Origin: Glandiceps talaboti
Taxonomy: Eukaryota > Hemichordata > Enteropneusta > Spengelidae
Assembly: GCF_964340395.1 (NCBI RefSeq)
Contig: NC_135556.1
Span: 921,001-985,000 of the forward strand
Direction: 5' to 3'
DNA length: 64,000 nucleotides
Shown: one piece after another, positions 21,928-33,544 of the stretch
Numbering within the stretch: the stretch's first letter is position 1
How the letters are laid out: each line of letters starts with the position of its first letter
The notes under the pieces: generated by a model
Told to the model about the DNA's origin: nothing
Databases searched by the model: none
What the model saw: the letters and a program-made list of their open reading frames with translations, nothing else
Translations under genes and position numbers: made by a program

Positions 21928-22691
21928 GTAAGTGTACTTTCGTAATTGTCTAAGGCAACAATTCTTGTTTCTGATATCGACAGTGGAATAAGGGGCCGTG
22001 TCATTTTAAAACTGATGCATGACAAAAGTGATTCCTTCGTTTAGGGGGAAGGGGGTAAGAATTCACTTCATTTTGCGTACCTCAAAAACGCAATAAGGAT
22101 ATATAATTCTTACTAAAATGGAATCAAAAGTGGCAATGCTATTCAGGGGTGAACAAATCTACTGGTCCGAAGTCCAGGACCAGTAATTTTTTGGGGCGGA
22201 CCATACAAATTTGACCTTGTCTGGTCCGTTGGACCAGTACCTTAAACTGTAAATAACCATTATAAATTTATAGAAGTAAGAACAGCAACAACTGAATGTG
22301 AACAAACAAGGAATACGATCACGATGGAGCTGAAACTACACTCCTTGCATGACCTTTCTATGGGTCATGAAGTATAATGAGGTGACTTTTGATGTCAAAC
22401 CAGCAATATATGCACTGTAGAGGTATAGTGAACTATATTGTTCAAGTGAATAGGAAATTGATGTCTGTTAGAATAGGAGGGACATGAACTTGGAAAGTTG
22501 AATGGCTGGTGGTGCGTGAATACATCATACATGTAGTAGTGGCCTTGCATTGTAGTTTATTTCACTGAATCAACAACAATGTGAAATGATGGACTTAATG
22601 ACTCCATAATCACAGGAGATAACACTCAACAGCCATGTGGCTCATATCATTACTAATAGGAACATAACCGGTTTAGGGACACAAGATTAAT
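21928..22691. other. Spacer with GGTCC-rich repeat start
   Basis: No gene. At 22144 CAGGGGTGAACAAATCTACT is followed by several GGACCAGT phrases. Similar phrases with the inverted GATTTGTTC occur at 25905-26000, so these may be the two ends of an older DNA element spanning 22144 to about 26000. Evidence is weak. Confidence 0.35.
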
Positions 22692-23592
22692 CAGGGGTCG
22701 AAATAATGAAAAAATTTCACTTGTCCACTGGGCAAGTAGAAAACAAAAAGTACTTGCCCAAATCAAAAAGTGCTTGCCCATTCCAAATAGTGGGGTATTT
22801 TTTTGTGGCTTACAAATGCACTGTTGTGATTGATTGGTCTTTCTTTTGTTTATTATCAAAACATGTCTCTTTGAAAGTTTCTGTGGGTACTGAAAAGTTC
22901 TCTCCACAATAAAGTGTTTTTTAACAGGAGTCCTAGATAATATGGCCTAATTAATATTCATACTATATAGCATAACATACAATTTTTTGTTCACCTGTAA
23001 AAAGTAGTTGTTAAAATAATCACAAGTTTTTCAGCACTTTCATAAGCTATCAATATAAAAAAAGAACATTTATTTCAACACATATAAAATCTGTCTTAAG
23101 TATTTCCTTTTGCACCATGTCAATATATTTTCTTTCCTTCCTCATCCACACCAACTATTTTTCTCCCACAAAATTTGCAGTTGATTCAAACAACCAAAAC
23201 CTGAAAAATCATGCTGTAATTTACTATTGTTGAACAATATTCAATGAGTCACTGGTCATTCCAGGTATGTTTTCTTGATAGAGTAAACAAAGTATGTCAA
23301 GGACAGCTGGTCCAGATTGTTTTGAAAAGTGGTCAGTCAAGAAAGATGTCTTTTCAATATTGCTACAGTGTTATACTTTTCCAGACTTGTTGGCACCATG
23401 GTTATACAATGTATCCAAAGTCCTATCAGACATGTGTAGTGTCTGATAAGTACAGCATGAACACAGGCAAAAACATATCCCTGATCAAAGAAATTCTCCT
23501 TGCCCCTTGGGACAAGTACTTTTCAAAACAACTTGCCCAAGCCTTCAAATCACTTGCCTGGGGCAAGTAAAAGGCCATTATTTCGAGCCCTG
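22692..23592. mobile_element. Nonautonomous CAGGG-ended DNA transposon, copy 2
   Basis: A 901-bp near-copy of 20059-20961, in the same orientation, with a perfect 5-bp target duplication TTAAT (22687-22691 and 23593-23597). Starts CAGGGGTCGAAATAATG and ends CATTATTTCGAGCCCTG. The high similarity of the two copies argues for recent movement. The ORFs inside (68-108 codons) are conserved only because the DNA is. Confidence 0.87.
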
Positions 23593-23597
23593 TTAAT

Positions 23598-26269
23598 TAT
23601 TGAATTGTATAATAATTCAAATATATCAAATAAAACATTTTATTTTCTATCACTCAGTCAGCATTGATTGTATTATTGTTTTTATTCATAAAGGAATTTC
23701 AAATGATTTTAAGTAGAACCCCTTTCACGAAATGAAGATGCACAAACTTCATGTTGTCCCACAGAAGCATAGACCCGCCACCAACAGGATCAGAAACTGC
23801 GGCATTTCCTTTGAAGCGAACTCTGTTTGCATACATTAAGTTTAATTAATCCTGTTACTATAGCGGTAATGAAGACTTCCTGTTCAGGGTGTAAAAACCT
23901 CACAACGCTACATAAATCACACGTAAAATCTCGCAAAGGACAAGAAGAGATTATGCGCGGTTATGCTAATTTATGTTGATGACCACAACACATCATGACA
24001 TGGTTTGGTGTCTTCCAGTGAGGATCATGGATTTTCTGGTGTCTTCAATGGCGATTTTTGACTTTTGTGACAATGTATCAATAATGGTGACCTATATACA
24101 TTGACCTCTATATAATTAGTGTACAGTGAGGGCACGCCACTCAACAAAATCTTGATAATTTTCTCGTAGTGAAAGGAATGTGAAATTTTCTACATGCAAC
24201 GAGTAGACAGACCGACTTGTAAACTCGTGGTGGGACAGAAGGAAGTTCAACATGCACATGCCATATCCCGGGTATGTAGGGGATCACGAAAGCCGAGTGA
24301 AGTTGAGGATGGCAAGCTTTCCTGTGCTGAGAATAGGAGGCGGGCAACATGTAACTTTCATTGGGACTTGACAAATCACAGATATAGAGCTAAATTTCTT
24401 GCATAAATCACGAAATTGCAAGACTTATACCCTTACGGAAGGCATTCAGTTTAAATCTGGTCTATGAATATATCAACAGTTACAATAGAGGTATTAAAAA
24501 TGGCAACCACGTATTGGATATTTACGTTTTATTTACGTTTTATTTCGATGTAATTACGATAACATGCCTCATCCTGATCAATGAAAACAGCCTAACATAT
24601 TAAAACATGATAAAAAGCATCAATGAATGGACTACTGAAAATTTCAAGAATTATTTCTGACTGAGAGTAATCGGGGTAACAACCTTAACGAATGAAACAC
24701 TGTACTCAAAGCATACTTCAACTATTGCGAACAACGGACAGCTTATGCAATCAATTCTTCTTTTCATGCCATAGAACAACACAATACACGACAAGACTAT
24801 GTATGCATTTACCTAAATACTATATATCTTGTTTAGGAACCAATATGGTGGGAAATGCCTTGACAAATACTATTTCCCTCTAGGGTTTGTCTTACATTGT
24901 AGCACATTATTTTTAGTAACACCTAAATTACATGTAAGGAGAAAATGAAACAGACTGTATATTTTTGATCATGTAACGTTTTATCTATATTTTGTATTAC
25001 AAAGTAAATTACAATATGCAGCATAAATGCTCAGATTTGGACTGCATTTGTATTATGTGTCTAACACGCAACCCACACACCCGAAATGGAATGAGCCACT
25101 ACGAAAAGATGTTTGCATTTGTTTGAAACTTCACACATATACATGTGTACACATCTGAGGTTCCAAGTCAACTATATATGATTTGATACAGAATACTGCA
25201 GAGAACAATGCAGGAGGACTAGTCTCATCAATCCTTGTAAGTCTTTGGAAAAACCAAGATGACAGTCAACGACTGCTGTCATGGAAGTAACTGAGGCTGG
25301 AAAAAATGATGAAACCTTTGTTATTCACTTGCTGAATGGACAAACTCAGTCACTTCTGCCCTAGACCCCTCCACCAACAGGATACGCAACTGCGGTAAAC
25401 ATCAAAGGAGATCTAAATGTTTAATGTACGATGTTTGTTTGCATACATTAAGCTACATAAGCATTTCCTGTCCATTTCCGAGTTGTTTACAGTCACTGTG
25501 ACTCAGTGAGAGTTGCTAGCTATCCGAAAGGTTTTTGACTAAATTTTTCGACCATTTTGGGTTTTCCAGACAAATTTGACAAAACGTAGTACAACTTTTG
25601 TCATCATACTGCAACCATGACTAACACTGTTTTCCAATGTTCTCGTCACACATTTCTGTCAAATTTCTGATCCTTCATGAGATCCAAGTGAAGTCGTCAT
25701 TCAAGGTTTTTTGTTTCGTTGATGTCTCAAAAATAACCGCTATAACAAATAGAATTATAGAATTGTAAAATGACTGAAACCAAGCATGTCAACTTTTGTA
25801 TATTTATTATTGTAAATTGGGTATTGTTCAACTAAAAGTGGTGTATGTCTGAATATACAATGTGTACAGATTCTTAGGCAAGATGTAATGTTTCACATTA
25901 GTGGGACCTGGGACCAGTAATTCTTTCAGCAGGACCACTGGATTTTTAAGGCACTGGTCCAGGGAACACCAGTTCACAAAATGATTTGTTCAAAATTATT
26001 TGATTTGTCTTGAAGAAATGACAGTCAGAAACTTTGCCGACATACATGGGGAGAGATGCATGTTGTTCTAAAATAACCGTATGGCCAAGTAACCCCCCCT
26101 GGTCAGAGAGTGATGTACACTAAATGAATGACAAAAACAACCACTTGAATGCTATGATAGTATGAAAACATGCATGGTTATATTATTCACCAACTCCTAA
26201 ACAGAAGTTCCTGAAATCAAGAGACTCTTTCTGTTATTAAATAATTAAATAATATTATATAATAATACT
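23598..26269. other. Intronic spacer with old duplicated segments
   Basis: No gene recognised. A roughly 85-100-bp segment with CCACCAACAGGAT, ACTGCGG and GTTTGCATACATTAAG occurs at 23757-23841 and 25361-25455. The block 24274-24410 (GTAGGGGATCACGAA, AATCACAGATATAGA) recurs at 38594-38732. Both indicate old dispersed repeats. Confidence 0.55.
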
Positions 26270-26900
26270 AATTTTTGTAATAATCGAGTTTATTTGAATA
26301 TTAACCACCCTACCTGGGGTAGTTTTTTATGCTGAGTTCAAAAAAGGGGTCATTTTATTAACATCCGCTGCCATGGTAACCAAAATCTTCATAGTATGTG
26401 GATGATTTTTCCAAAATTTGACAAAAAACATGGAAAGAAACAAAAATTAATGAAAAGATTTCCTTGTTTTTGACATATATGACATGGGGCTATCTGTTGT
26501 AACACAAATTGCCTAAAATAGGACAGCTGTTTCCATGGAAACAGAGTAGAGTAAAAAATGTGTTGGTTGAACACCTACATACACTGGAAAATAACATGAT
26601 AAATTTAATTATAACATAGTTTATTTGCATATTGACCACCTTATCTTGAGTAGTTTGTTATGCTGAGTTCAAAAATAGTTATCATTTTAGGAACATCTGT
26701 TGCCATGGTAACCCACATCACCATATTATGCATTATTTGGCAAAATTTATGTAAACTTTGAAGAACAAAATTTTTTTACAAACAAATTCCTTACTTTTGG
26801 CATATATGCACGAGTGATATCCATTGTAAGACAGATTATCTAAAATTGGAGTGTGGCTTCCATGGAAACATAAAATATGCTTACATTACAAATGCCATGT
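26270..26900. repeat. Two-copy tandem repeat (~330 bp)
   Basis: Two diverged units share TTATGCTGAGTTCAAAAA, CATCYGYTGCCATGGTAACC and TTCCATGGAAACA. Palindromic CCATGG elements occur in each. Noncoding. Confidence 0.75.
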
Positions 26901-27115
26901 TTTAGTAAAAAAATACATCTGACATACACCTACAATCAAATGGGTTTGCTATTAGAATACCAAATATTTTGTTACTCTAAGTCCAAATAAAATATGCAAC
27001 AAGTCACAAACTGAGTGGTCGTAAAAGCTTAACATGTATGTCAGAAGATCTGTGCCGATTACAAGGTCCAATTACGATCCCAAATTTCGAAGGGCCAGGC
27101 CAGACTACATTACAA

Positions 27116-27124
27116 CATGGAGGT
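27116..27124. other. Target site duplication, left (CATGGAGGT)
   Basis: Nine bases identical to 31619-31627, directly outside the terminal inverted repeats. Confidence 0.85.
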
Positions 27125-27356
27125 TAGCTCTGGATGTATGCGCTACGATGTTCGACACGTCTTCCATCTCCGCTATGGTTCTTCCCTATATAAAATTGCG
27201 AGATCTCATTTGCATGGATTTTCGGAATAAAAACCACCCATACCCTTTGTAATGACTACTAGAAATACAGAAATAAACTTTAAATCGGTAAATTCAACCT
27301 ACGTGTTTGGTATTCTATCATTTCTTGTTTAACGTTCGCTTGTGTCGTAACACGGT
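27125..27356 (+). repeat. Left terminal inverted repeat
   Basis: Pairs with 31375-31618 inverted. The outer 66 bp are identical. Conserved inner phrases include AATAAAAACCACC, CAACCTACGT and TAACGTTCGCTTGTGTC. A TATATAAAA motif at about 27188-27196 could serve as a TATA box for the inward gene. Confidence 0.85.
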
Positions 27357-27516
27357 TGGCTACGCGACTGGCTCGCCATGTTGGCACATGCGCACAACGT
27401 TACTCCGCCCTAAGGTCACCTGATCGTCTTGTGACCCAAATGAGCTGACGACAGTCGCTGACCACAATCGCGCGCATTTCCTATTCGTCGAAAGTTTGTC
27501 TTTTGTCATGTAAACA

Positions 27517-28704
27517 ATGGGTAGTTGTTTTAATTGCGGGGAAGTCTTCAAAAAAGTAAATAAATCGTACCAGAGGGTAGGTTTAACAGCCAAGTTACCA
27601 GACTGTCAATCAACAGCTTCACAAGTTTTACATACATACATACATGCATGCCTACATACATACATACATACATACATACATACATACATGACACACATAC
27701 ATACATACATACATACATACACACATGCACACATACATACATACATACATACACATACACACACACACATACATACATACACACATACATACATACATAC
27801 ATACACACATGCACACATACATACATACATACATACATACATACATACACACATACAAATCTAGAAACATACATGTACAAAATAGAAGACAAATTGAGTA
27901 TTCTGTAGTCTGATAACACAAAATTTTATTGAAAATGTCATGCATACATTTCACTTATTTACAATAAGTAAAGCTTCAAGTCATATCACCATTGTTATGC
28001 AAATTATAATGAGTCTACAACTTAGTCATTCACTGACCTCAACTTTTAGCATAAATCATGTCTGACGAATAAGAAAGGTATAATCAACATGAAAACTGCA
28101 AAATTCTGAATTATTAGCAATGTGAATAAAATTTAGAAATTAATGACCAATATCTTCAGTAGCTGATTCTTGAACCATAGATATAGAACTATAAGTGTGG
28201 AATCATGATCTTCCTTGGGTATTTTTGATGAATTGTACCACTCGTATATCATCTGAAGCTGCACAAAAATCTGTAAATAATCAAGTGATCGTTTTTCATA
28301 TCATACAGAACACTTGTGATTAAACTAACAAGTTGTATACTATCTATTTTCAGGTACATAAAACACAAAAAAATAACACTGATGGTGAGAAGACGTTAAT
28401 AATAGTGTATGAACAATTCAATTAAAATTCACACAGTGAGGGGCAAGATCAATTGTACAATGGAGAATAAAAACTACATTTGGGGTTTGTGTGCAAGATA
28501 GACGATGGTCTGCAAGTCTTTGTTCTTACTTTTGATACCTTTATCCAATTTACAGTGAGAGTACAATTCCCTAGTATATTCCTTTTACAGGAACAATTCT
28601 TAGTTATGAATCTGCTGGATGAATTTACAAGTATTCCAGCCCCTGAGAAAGCAACACATCTTGACTACAGATATATGAAAAAACAGCCTCCTAATTACAT
28701 ATAG
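27517..28704 (+). CDS. Candidate two-exon small gene inside the Mutator-like element
   Basis: Exon 1 is 27517-27576, starting at ATG and reading MGSCFNCGEVFKKVNKSYQR, ending in phase 0 at a GGTAGG donor. A good acceptor (TATTCCTTTTACAG) opens exon 2 at 28591-28704. It reads in phase 0 as EQFLVMNLLDEFTSIPAPEK and on to DYRYMKKQPPNYI and a stop. A direct splice gives a 57-residue protein; additional exons in between are possible. The MGSC start could be an N-myristoylation/palmitoylation signal and there is a CFNC Cys pair; both are inferences. The intron contains the ACAT microsatellite. I do not recognise the protein. It may be a captured host gene or an element gene. Confidence 0.5.
27625..27856. 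repeat. (ACAT)n / (ACACAT)n microsatellite
   Basis: About 230 bp of CATA-type repeats with CACA interruptions. Long open frames of YVCM or THIHTYI repeats arise on both strands and are artefacts. Confidence 0.95.
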
Positions 28705-29659
28705 TAACTCTAAAATCGTACAAATCAATATCACCATTAAAAGACACAAAATGTGAACATTTCTAATGGTCCTGGGATAGGCATATACAATATTATCAGG
28801 GACAATAGAATGGGAGAATACACAATACCATGTATAGGTACTGTCATGCAGTCTTTGTACCCCAACTTGTACATTAAGGATTAGCTTGGAATATTTTATT
28901 CACTTGATGCCATTCAACTCTCAATATTTCCATCGCCCATTTCAAATTATCAATGCTCATAGAGGTATAATGCATGTATATTACTTTCTGTAATATTTAA
29001 TAGTACCATTATTGTACATGTACTGGACCAACACATTACAAAGCACACACACTCAAAATTATGCACTTCCAAGTTCCAGGTTATGGTTTGATTCAGATCA
29101 AACAGCATTGAGAGAAAGTGATAGCATATGGGATCTCTACATTTGTATGTTGACTAACGTAGAAGAAATTAAATCTGACTGACATTACAACCTTTAACAC
29201 TCAAATACAGACTTTCTCCCTTTTGTAACAACTTTATGGCATTCTTATGAGTTTTAATTGCTTTGATTATAATACTGGTACAGGCATGGGCCTATGTAAG
29301 TTGTCAATTTTTAAACAATGTTGTTAATGAACAAATTGTTGACTGATTACAATTTTATGATAATGCCACCACTGTGATTGAATCTTCTAGCTTTCAGTGA
29401 GATGTTTATGATATTTATGTTTACTTATGTTTACACTTTTGTCATTTAAAATGACTATTTACTTGTTTTGCACTGCTAACAATGTTACATGTATTAATTG
29501 ATTACATCTAGAGACATCACATATTGGGCAGACGATTAAATCAATTGAAACTGTATACTAGTACACGTGATGATACATGTATAAACAATTGTGACAAACC
29601 ATGCAAACGTTTCACTTTAGTGTTACAAGTTGTATCAACACTACAAATAGTTCTCAAAC
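28705..29659. other. Interior of Mutator-like element, noncoding
   Basis: AT-rich sequence without recognisable ORFs, RNA genes or repeats. Confidence 0.45.
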
Positions 29660-29781
29660 ACTCACCCTTACTATCTTGGTATTGAACATAATTCCCAATC
29701 TGCTGGCAATTACATCCTCCAAAGAAAGTCAATCCTTCGTGAGGCCAGTTAAATTCTTTTTGACAGATGCATACCCATTGA
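29660..29781 (-). CDS. Possible internal exon, minus strand
   Basis: On the minus strand a CATCAG acceptor precedes an open segment reading ATLQWVCICQKEFNWPHEGL and then a Cys/Gln-rich GGCNCQQIGNYVQYQ, ending at an AAGG|GTGAGT donor. Composition looks coding and Cys-rich. Its phase does not fit a direct splice from the exon at 31045-31200, so another exon would be needed. Not recognised. Low confidence. Confidence 0.25.
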
Positions 29782-31011
29782 AGGGTTGCTGATGTTATCA
29801 TATATCTAACAGAAGAAAATACAATTGCTAATATGTTACATCAAAAAAAAAAAGAAAAAGAAAAAAAAAAGACTTAGCTTAGGTTCCTCCACGGTTTGGC
29901 AGTTCACTGAAAGATGACTATGCTGAGCCATGGTTTGGAGGTTGAATCCATAGAAATTGGAAGACCCCACCCATAAGAATATTGTAAACCAACCTCAATT
30001 TGATTGTCATTAATATATCAATATGCCTTAAACTGACATTTGCCTGAGTGTTTATCCTAGTTCCAAGTATTGCTAACCTGCAACATTTACACTGTCATGT
30101 CATTTATATATTACTGTATGATATAGAAAGATATCATTATCAATTTGGGGTGATATTGATATTACATATACATATATTTGTAAGTGAATACCATTTTGAT
30201 ATAATGTAATTCTATTTGTTATACATTTATTATATATTGCATCTTTGTTTACATTCCAGTGATATTGGTATTTAGTCTTTGAATTTAATGTCAATTAACT
30301 ATTACACAAAATATGTTGTACACTGTCAGACTGTTGACTACATTATAAAGTTTTAGTGAGATTAAATTGGTCAGTGAGACTATCATCACAAGAACAGATA
30401 CATGAATGATGTAATGGGTGGGATAGACATTAAAATTGTGGAACTCATTGCCTCTTTAAAAAATGACTATATAATTGTTACCAAAAGTCAGAAATAGTCT
30501 ATTTTATATACTATGATATTTTAATTATCCTAAAAAAACAAAGTCAAATATAACGATGTAGCATAAACATTCAGTGGTAACAAAATGTGAATATAACTAT
30601 GTTATTGTTAATCATGTTTGACCCCAAAGAAATAAAATATACGACTGCAGTGAATACAGCTTTAGTCTTAGGAGTTATGCATGAATAATACTAGCATGTA
30701 AATTTATCTCACATATAGTATATGGGGCATAACTGCTGACTACATAACTTATAGACATTGTTTTATACTGATGAAAATAAGAAAATATCCTGTCATTTAA
30801 TGCCTAGAGAGTAGAGTTCATACAGATCCACTATGTCCCTCATACTGTCAATGGTTGACAATACAACATGAGTAAATAAAACAACTTACCCTCTTACTTC
30901 AATATATTAGTTATTTAGTACTTAATTTCTTGAATTTGGTCTTCACAGGAAAATACTCAGTACAATCGACTTCAGATAGTGACTACAATATCATTCGCTT
31001 TCCAAATGTCA
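29782..31011. other. Interior of Mutator-like element, noncoding
   Basis: AT-rich. An A-rich simple run lies at 29845-29871. No gene recognised. Confidence 0.45.
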
Positions 31012-31044
31012 CTATGTCAAGTTTTTTATGTAACTTCTTCTTAC

Positions 31045-31200
31045 AAAGGTCACTAAAGGTGGGATCGATTGGTTCAACTTGAAACAAAGTTGCACGATCC
31101 AGGCCTTGTTGTTACGATCGAATGAGGACGAATAACGAAACGTTTTTGGCATTTCATCATTAATACGAGCAAGAACATGATCCTGACAAAGCCTTTGCAT
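31045..31200 (-). CDS. Candidate first exon pointing inward from right TIR
   Basis: On the minus strand an ATG at 31200 opens a 52-codon segment (MQRLCQDHVLARINDEMPKT at the start, DRNNKAWIVQLCFKLNQSI later). It ends in phase 0 at a CTTT|GTAAGA donor at 31044. An in-frame stop lies just upstream, so this ATG is the likely start. The 170 bp between it and the right terminal repeat are CpG-rich, like the matching interval on the left. The product is not recognised and downstream exons were not securely found. Confidence 0.4.
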
Positions 31201-31374
31201 TGAGGCCTTAAATATGCTAGCAACATTTTACGGCGAGACAGCTTCGATCACATTATACTTGTTGATGTTTGAGATGTGCGTAGCCTTATCAGAATAGCAC
31301 ATCTATCACTTGCGCGACCTCATGCGGGTCAAATATGACGCATGCGTATTACGTTCTGAAGTGGTGTTAACTTT

Positions 31375-31618
31375 ACCGTGTTAGGACACAAGCGAACGTT
31401 AGACAAGAAAGGACAGATTAAACCAGACGTAGGTTGCATTAATGATCTAAACTTGTTTTCTGTACTTGATATAGTGAAAAAAAAGGTTCTAGGTGGTTTT
31501 TATTTAGATAATCAGTGCGCATGATTTTCCGTTCGCAGTCTCCGTTAAAAACTATAGGGAAGAACCATAGCGGAGATGGAAGACGTGTCGAACATCGTAG
31601 CGCATACATCCAGAGCTA
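31375..31618 (-). repeat. Right terminal inverted repeat
   Basis: Inverted partner of 27125-27356. Ends CATCCAGAGCTA directly before the duplicated CATGGAGGT. Confidence 0.85.
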
Positions 31619-31627
31619 CATGGAGGT
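31619..31627. other. Target site duplication, right (CATGGAGGT)
   Basis: Identical to 27116-27124. Confidence 0.85.
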
Positions 31628-31783
31628 GTGCTACATGTACATACATAAACAAACTGGTGTGTGGGAATGTGAAGAAAATTACTGTAACAGGCCTTCGCTA
31701 GTTTTCTGTTAAATATTACATGTAAAAGCCTGCAACCATTAGCAATAATGGCAGCATAACACAGAAATAACGATATACATGTA

Positions 31784-33058
31784 CAGTAAAACGTCGATTA
31801 TCCGAACGTCAAATATCCGAATTGATCGGTCATCCGAACTGACTACGTGTCCCCCGAAAAAATCTATTGTTCCGATGTCAAAGTAATGAGCGCGGTTTGT
31901 CTTGGAGCTACAGTGTGTATTGTTTGTAAACAATCACTGTCCACCACTAGAATGACGTGATGTTAATGACGTACGGTAAAACAAAAGACGACTACATTGA
32001 GTGTGTTGGAACGAAACACCTTCAATAACATCTCAATAAAGTTGTTCTCCTATTGACCGCCCGTTGTCTTTTGTCTTTTGTATGATTCATAAAAGATTTG
32101 AAATGATTGTGAAATGGTGAGAACGGCATGTCACACTCTGACTAAAGTGATGACTTTCAAACAACTTGTCGGCATGAGATGTAACGCAACCGTAGTTGCG
32201 GCATTGCTACTTAGACCAATGACTGTGATACCGAAAAGATGATTGTCGGTCAGAAGTGAAAGGAGTTTCGTTTCTTTTTCCAATAAAGATTTTCAAAGGT
32301 GTAAAAAATTTTCAGCTTTGGCCTACCTATAAATCTGCGATGTCTAGGAAGGAATCCTCACTTGATCGTGAAACTGAAGATAAAGAAAACGATGTCCCGT
32401 GTGAACCAGTACCATCGCACGGCGAAGCGGCAGCTATGTTTTCTCCGTGTTTGTTATGGCTAGAGTCGCAGCCTGATTGTGAATCTACCCAGTTGTTATT
32501 GCTCCGTAGTTTACACAGAAAAGCAGCAGACAGCCGTGCAATGAAACAGAAACCCCTGACTTCATTTTTCTGAACTTTATTTTTTTTCTAATTGAGTGGC
32601 TAAATTGCGGACACATCGTTTGTACACATTGATACAATTTGATTACATTTACATGTCAGTGAACACTATTTATAGATGCAACCATGACAACAGTGCGTTC
32701 TTATCAGCTGTCCACCACGTTGTCGTCTTTCTTGTAAATACGTCTTTTGATTTCTTCTACACACATTCAATTCACAATGTCGTTTTCCTATCATATTCAA
32801 CTCTTTATTTAGTTTTAGTATTAAATAAGTACAGTTCATTAAAAAGGGTTCTATGGAGTACGGTACGTTTCATTTGTCTGAGAGTGCATGTAACATGTGT
32901 AAGTGTGATATGCAGCGTACATGTACGTTCATTCTGTATGAGTGCGACCTTTTGACCCCGCCCCATCCCATCTCGATGCAGATCGCATATCCGAACTGAC
33001 CGCATATCCGAACTAAATGCATGTCTCCGTAAGCGTTCGGATAATCGACGTTTTACTG
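31784..33058 (+). mobile_element. pogo/Tigger-like DNA transposon remnant
   Basis: A 1275-bp element flanked by TA (31782-31783 and 33059-33060). Perfect 25-bp terminal inverted repeats begin CAGTAAAACGTCGATTATCC and continue GAACG. Additional ATCCGAACTGAC phrases lie inside both ends. TA target and CAGTnnAA termini fit the pogo branch of the Tc1/mariner superfamily. Only the end of a transposase frame remains, so this is an internally deleted copy. Confidence 0.9.
32340..32573 (+). pseudogene. pogo-like transposase C-terminal remnant
   Basis: A short frame ending in SLHRKAADSRAMKQKPLTSFF preceded by an acidic stretch and CLLWLESQPDCESTQLLLLR. This resembles the C-terminal tail of Tigger/Jerky-type transposases, where a helix pair is followed by a K-x-(S/T)-(S/D)-F-F end. 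The CENP-B DNA-binding and DDE domains are missing. Identification depends on its place inside pogo-type termini. Confidence 0.65.
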
Positions 33059-33060
33059 TA

Positions 33061-33544
33061 CTGTGTGAAATTACGATTTAATACAAATTACTCAGCTTGG
33101 AAATACAACCCCATCTTGACATATTCTTGTCCTTTTCAGTTGCGCTGACATTTACAAACATGTACGTTAACGAAGTCATCAGCTCTACATACCTTTTGCT
33201 ATGAACAAATTTCAACTTTCCTTTCTTGGCAGTGTAAATCATATATGTATGTGCACACGTAGTACATAAACTTCAGTTGAATATATGACATGATCATGAT
33301 GGATAAGCGATGTAACATTCGATTATGTAGGTCTTTGAGTAATAAGGTCCGGTTTGACACAACATTGACACTTGTACTAAAATATCCATCCAAAGTTGCG
33401 TTCAAAGAAACCGTTAGTTGTGTTATGATTGAACACAATGCCGCTGCATATAGTTGAGGATGAGTAGCCTTCCATACCTTCCATTTTTAAGGGAATATTG
33501 ATAAATTATCCATGATTTCACAGTTGTGTTACCATCAAGGTTGT
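33061..33544. other. Intronic spacer
   Basis: No gene or repeat recognised. Confidence 0.4.

Larger units (their letters stand above)
27125..31618. mobile_element. Mutator-like (MULE-type) element with long TIRs and inward gene starts
   Basis: A 4494-bp unit bounded by inverted repeats of 232 and 244 bp. Their outermost 66 bp are identical (TAGCTCTGGATGTATGCGCT inward), and the rest aligns with gaps. A perfect 9-bp duplication CATGGAGGT flanks it (27116-27124 and 31619-31627). Long inverted termini with 9-bp duplications are the hallmark of the Mutator superfamily and the related Rehavkus group. No transposase is recognisable. Inside, a coding-like first exon lies ~160 bp beyond the left repeat (+ strand) and another ~175 bp beyond the right repeat (- strand), so two convergent transcripts are suggested. 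In maize MuDR two genes run inward from promoters in the terminal repeats; the layout here is similar, but the proteins are not recognisable as MuDR products. Confidence 0.85.

Noticed and set aside
22144-26000. A single DNA element with GGACCAGT-rich ends
   Set aside because: Only short, diverged phrases match between the ends and no target duplication was found, so it is left as a weak note.
27517-27954. Frames of YVCM or THIHTYI repeats on both strands
   Set aside because: Product of the ACAT microsatellite; only the first 20 codons at 27517-27576 are kept as a possible exon.
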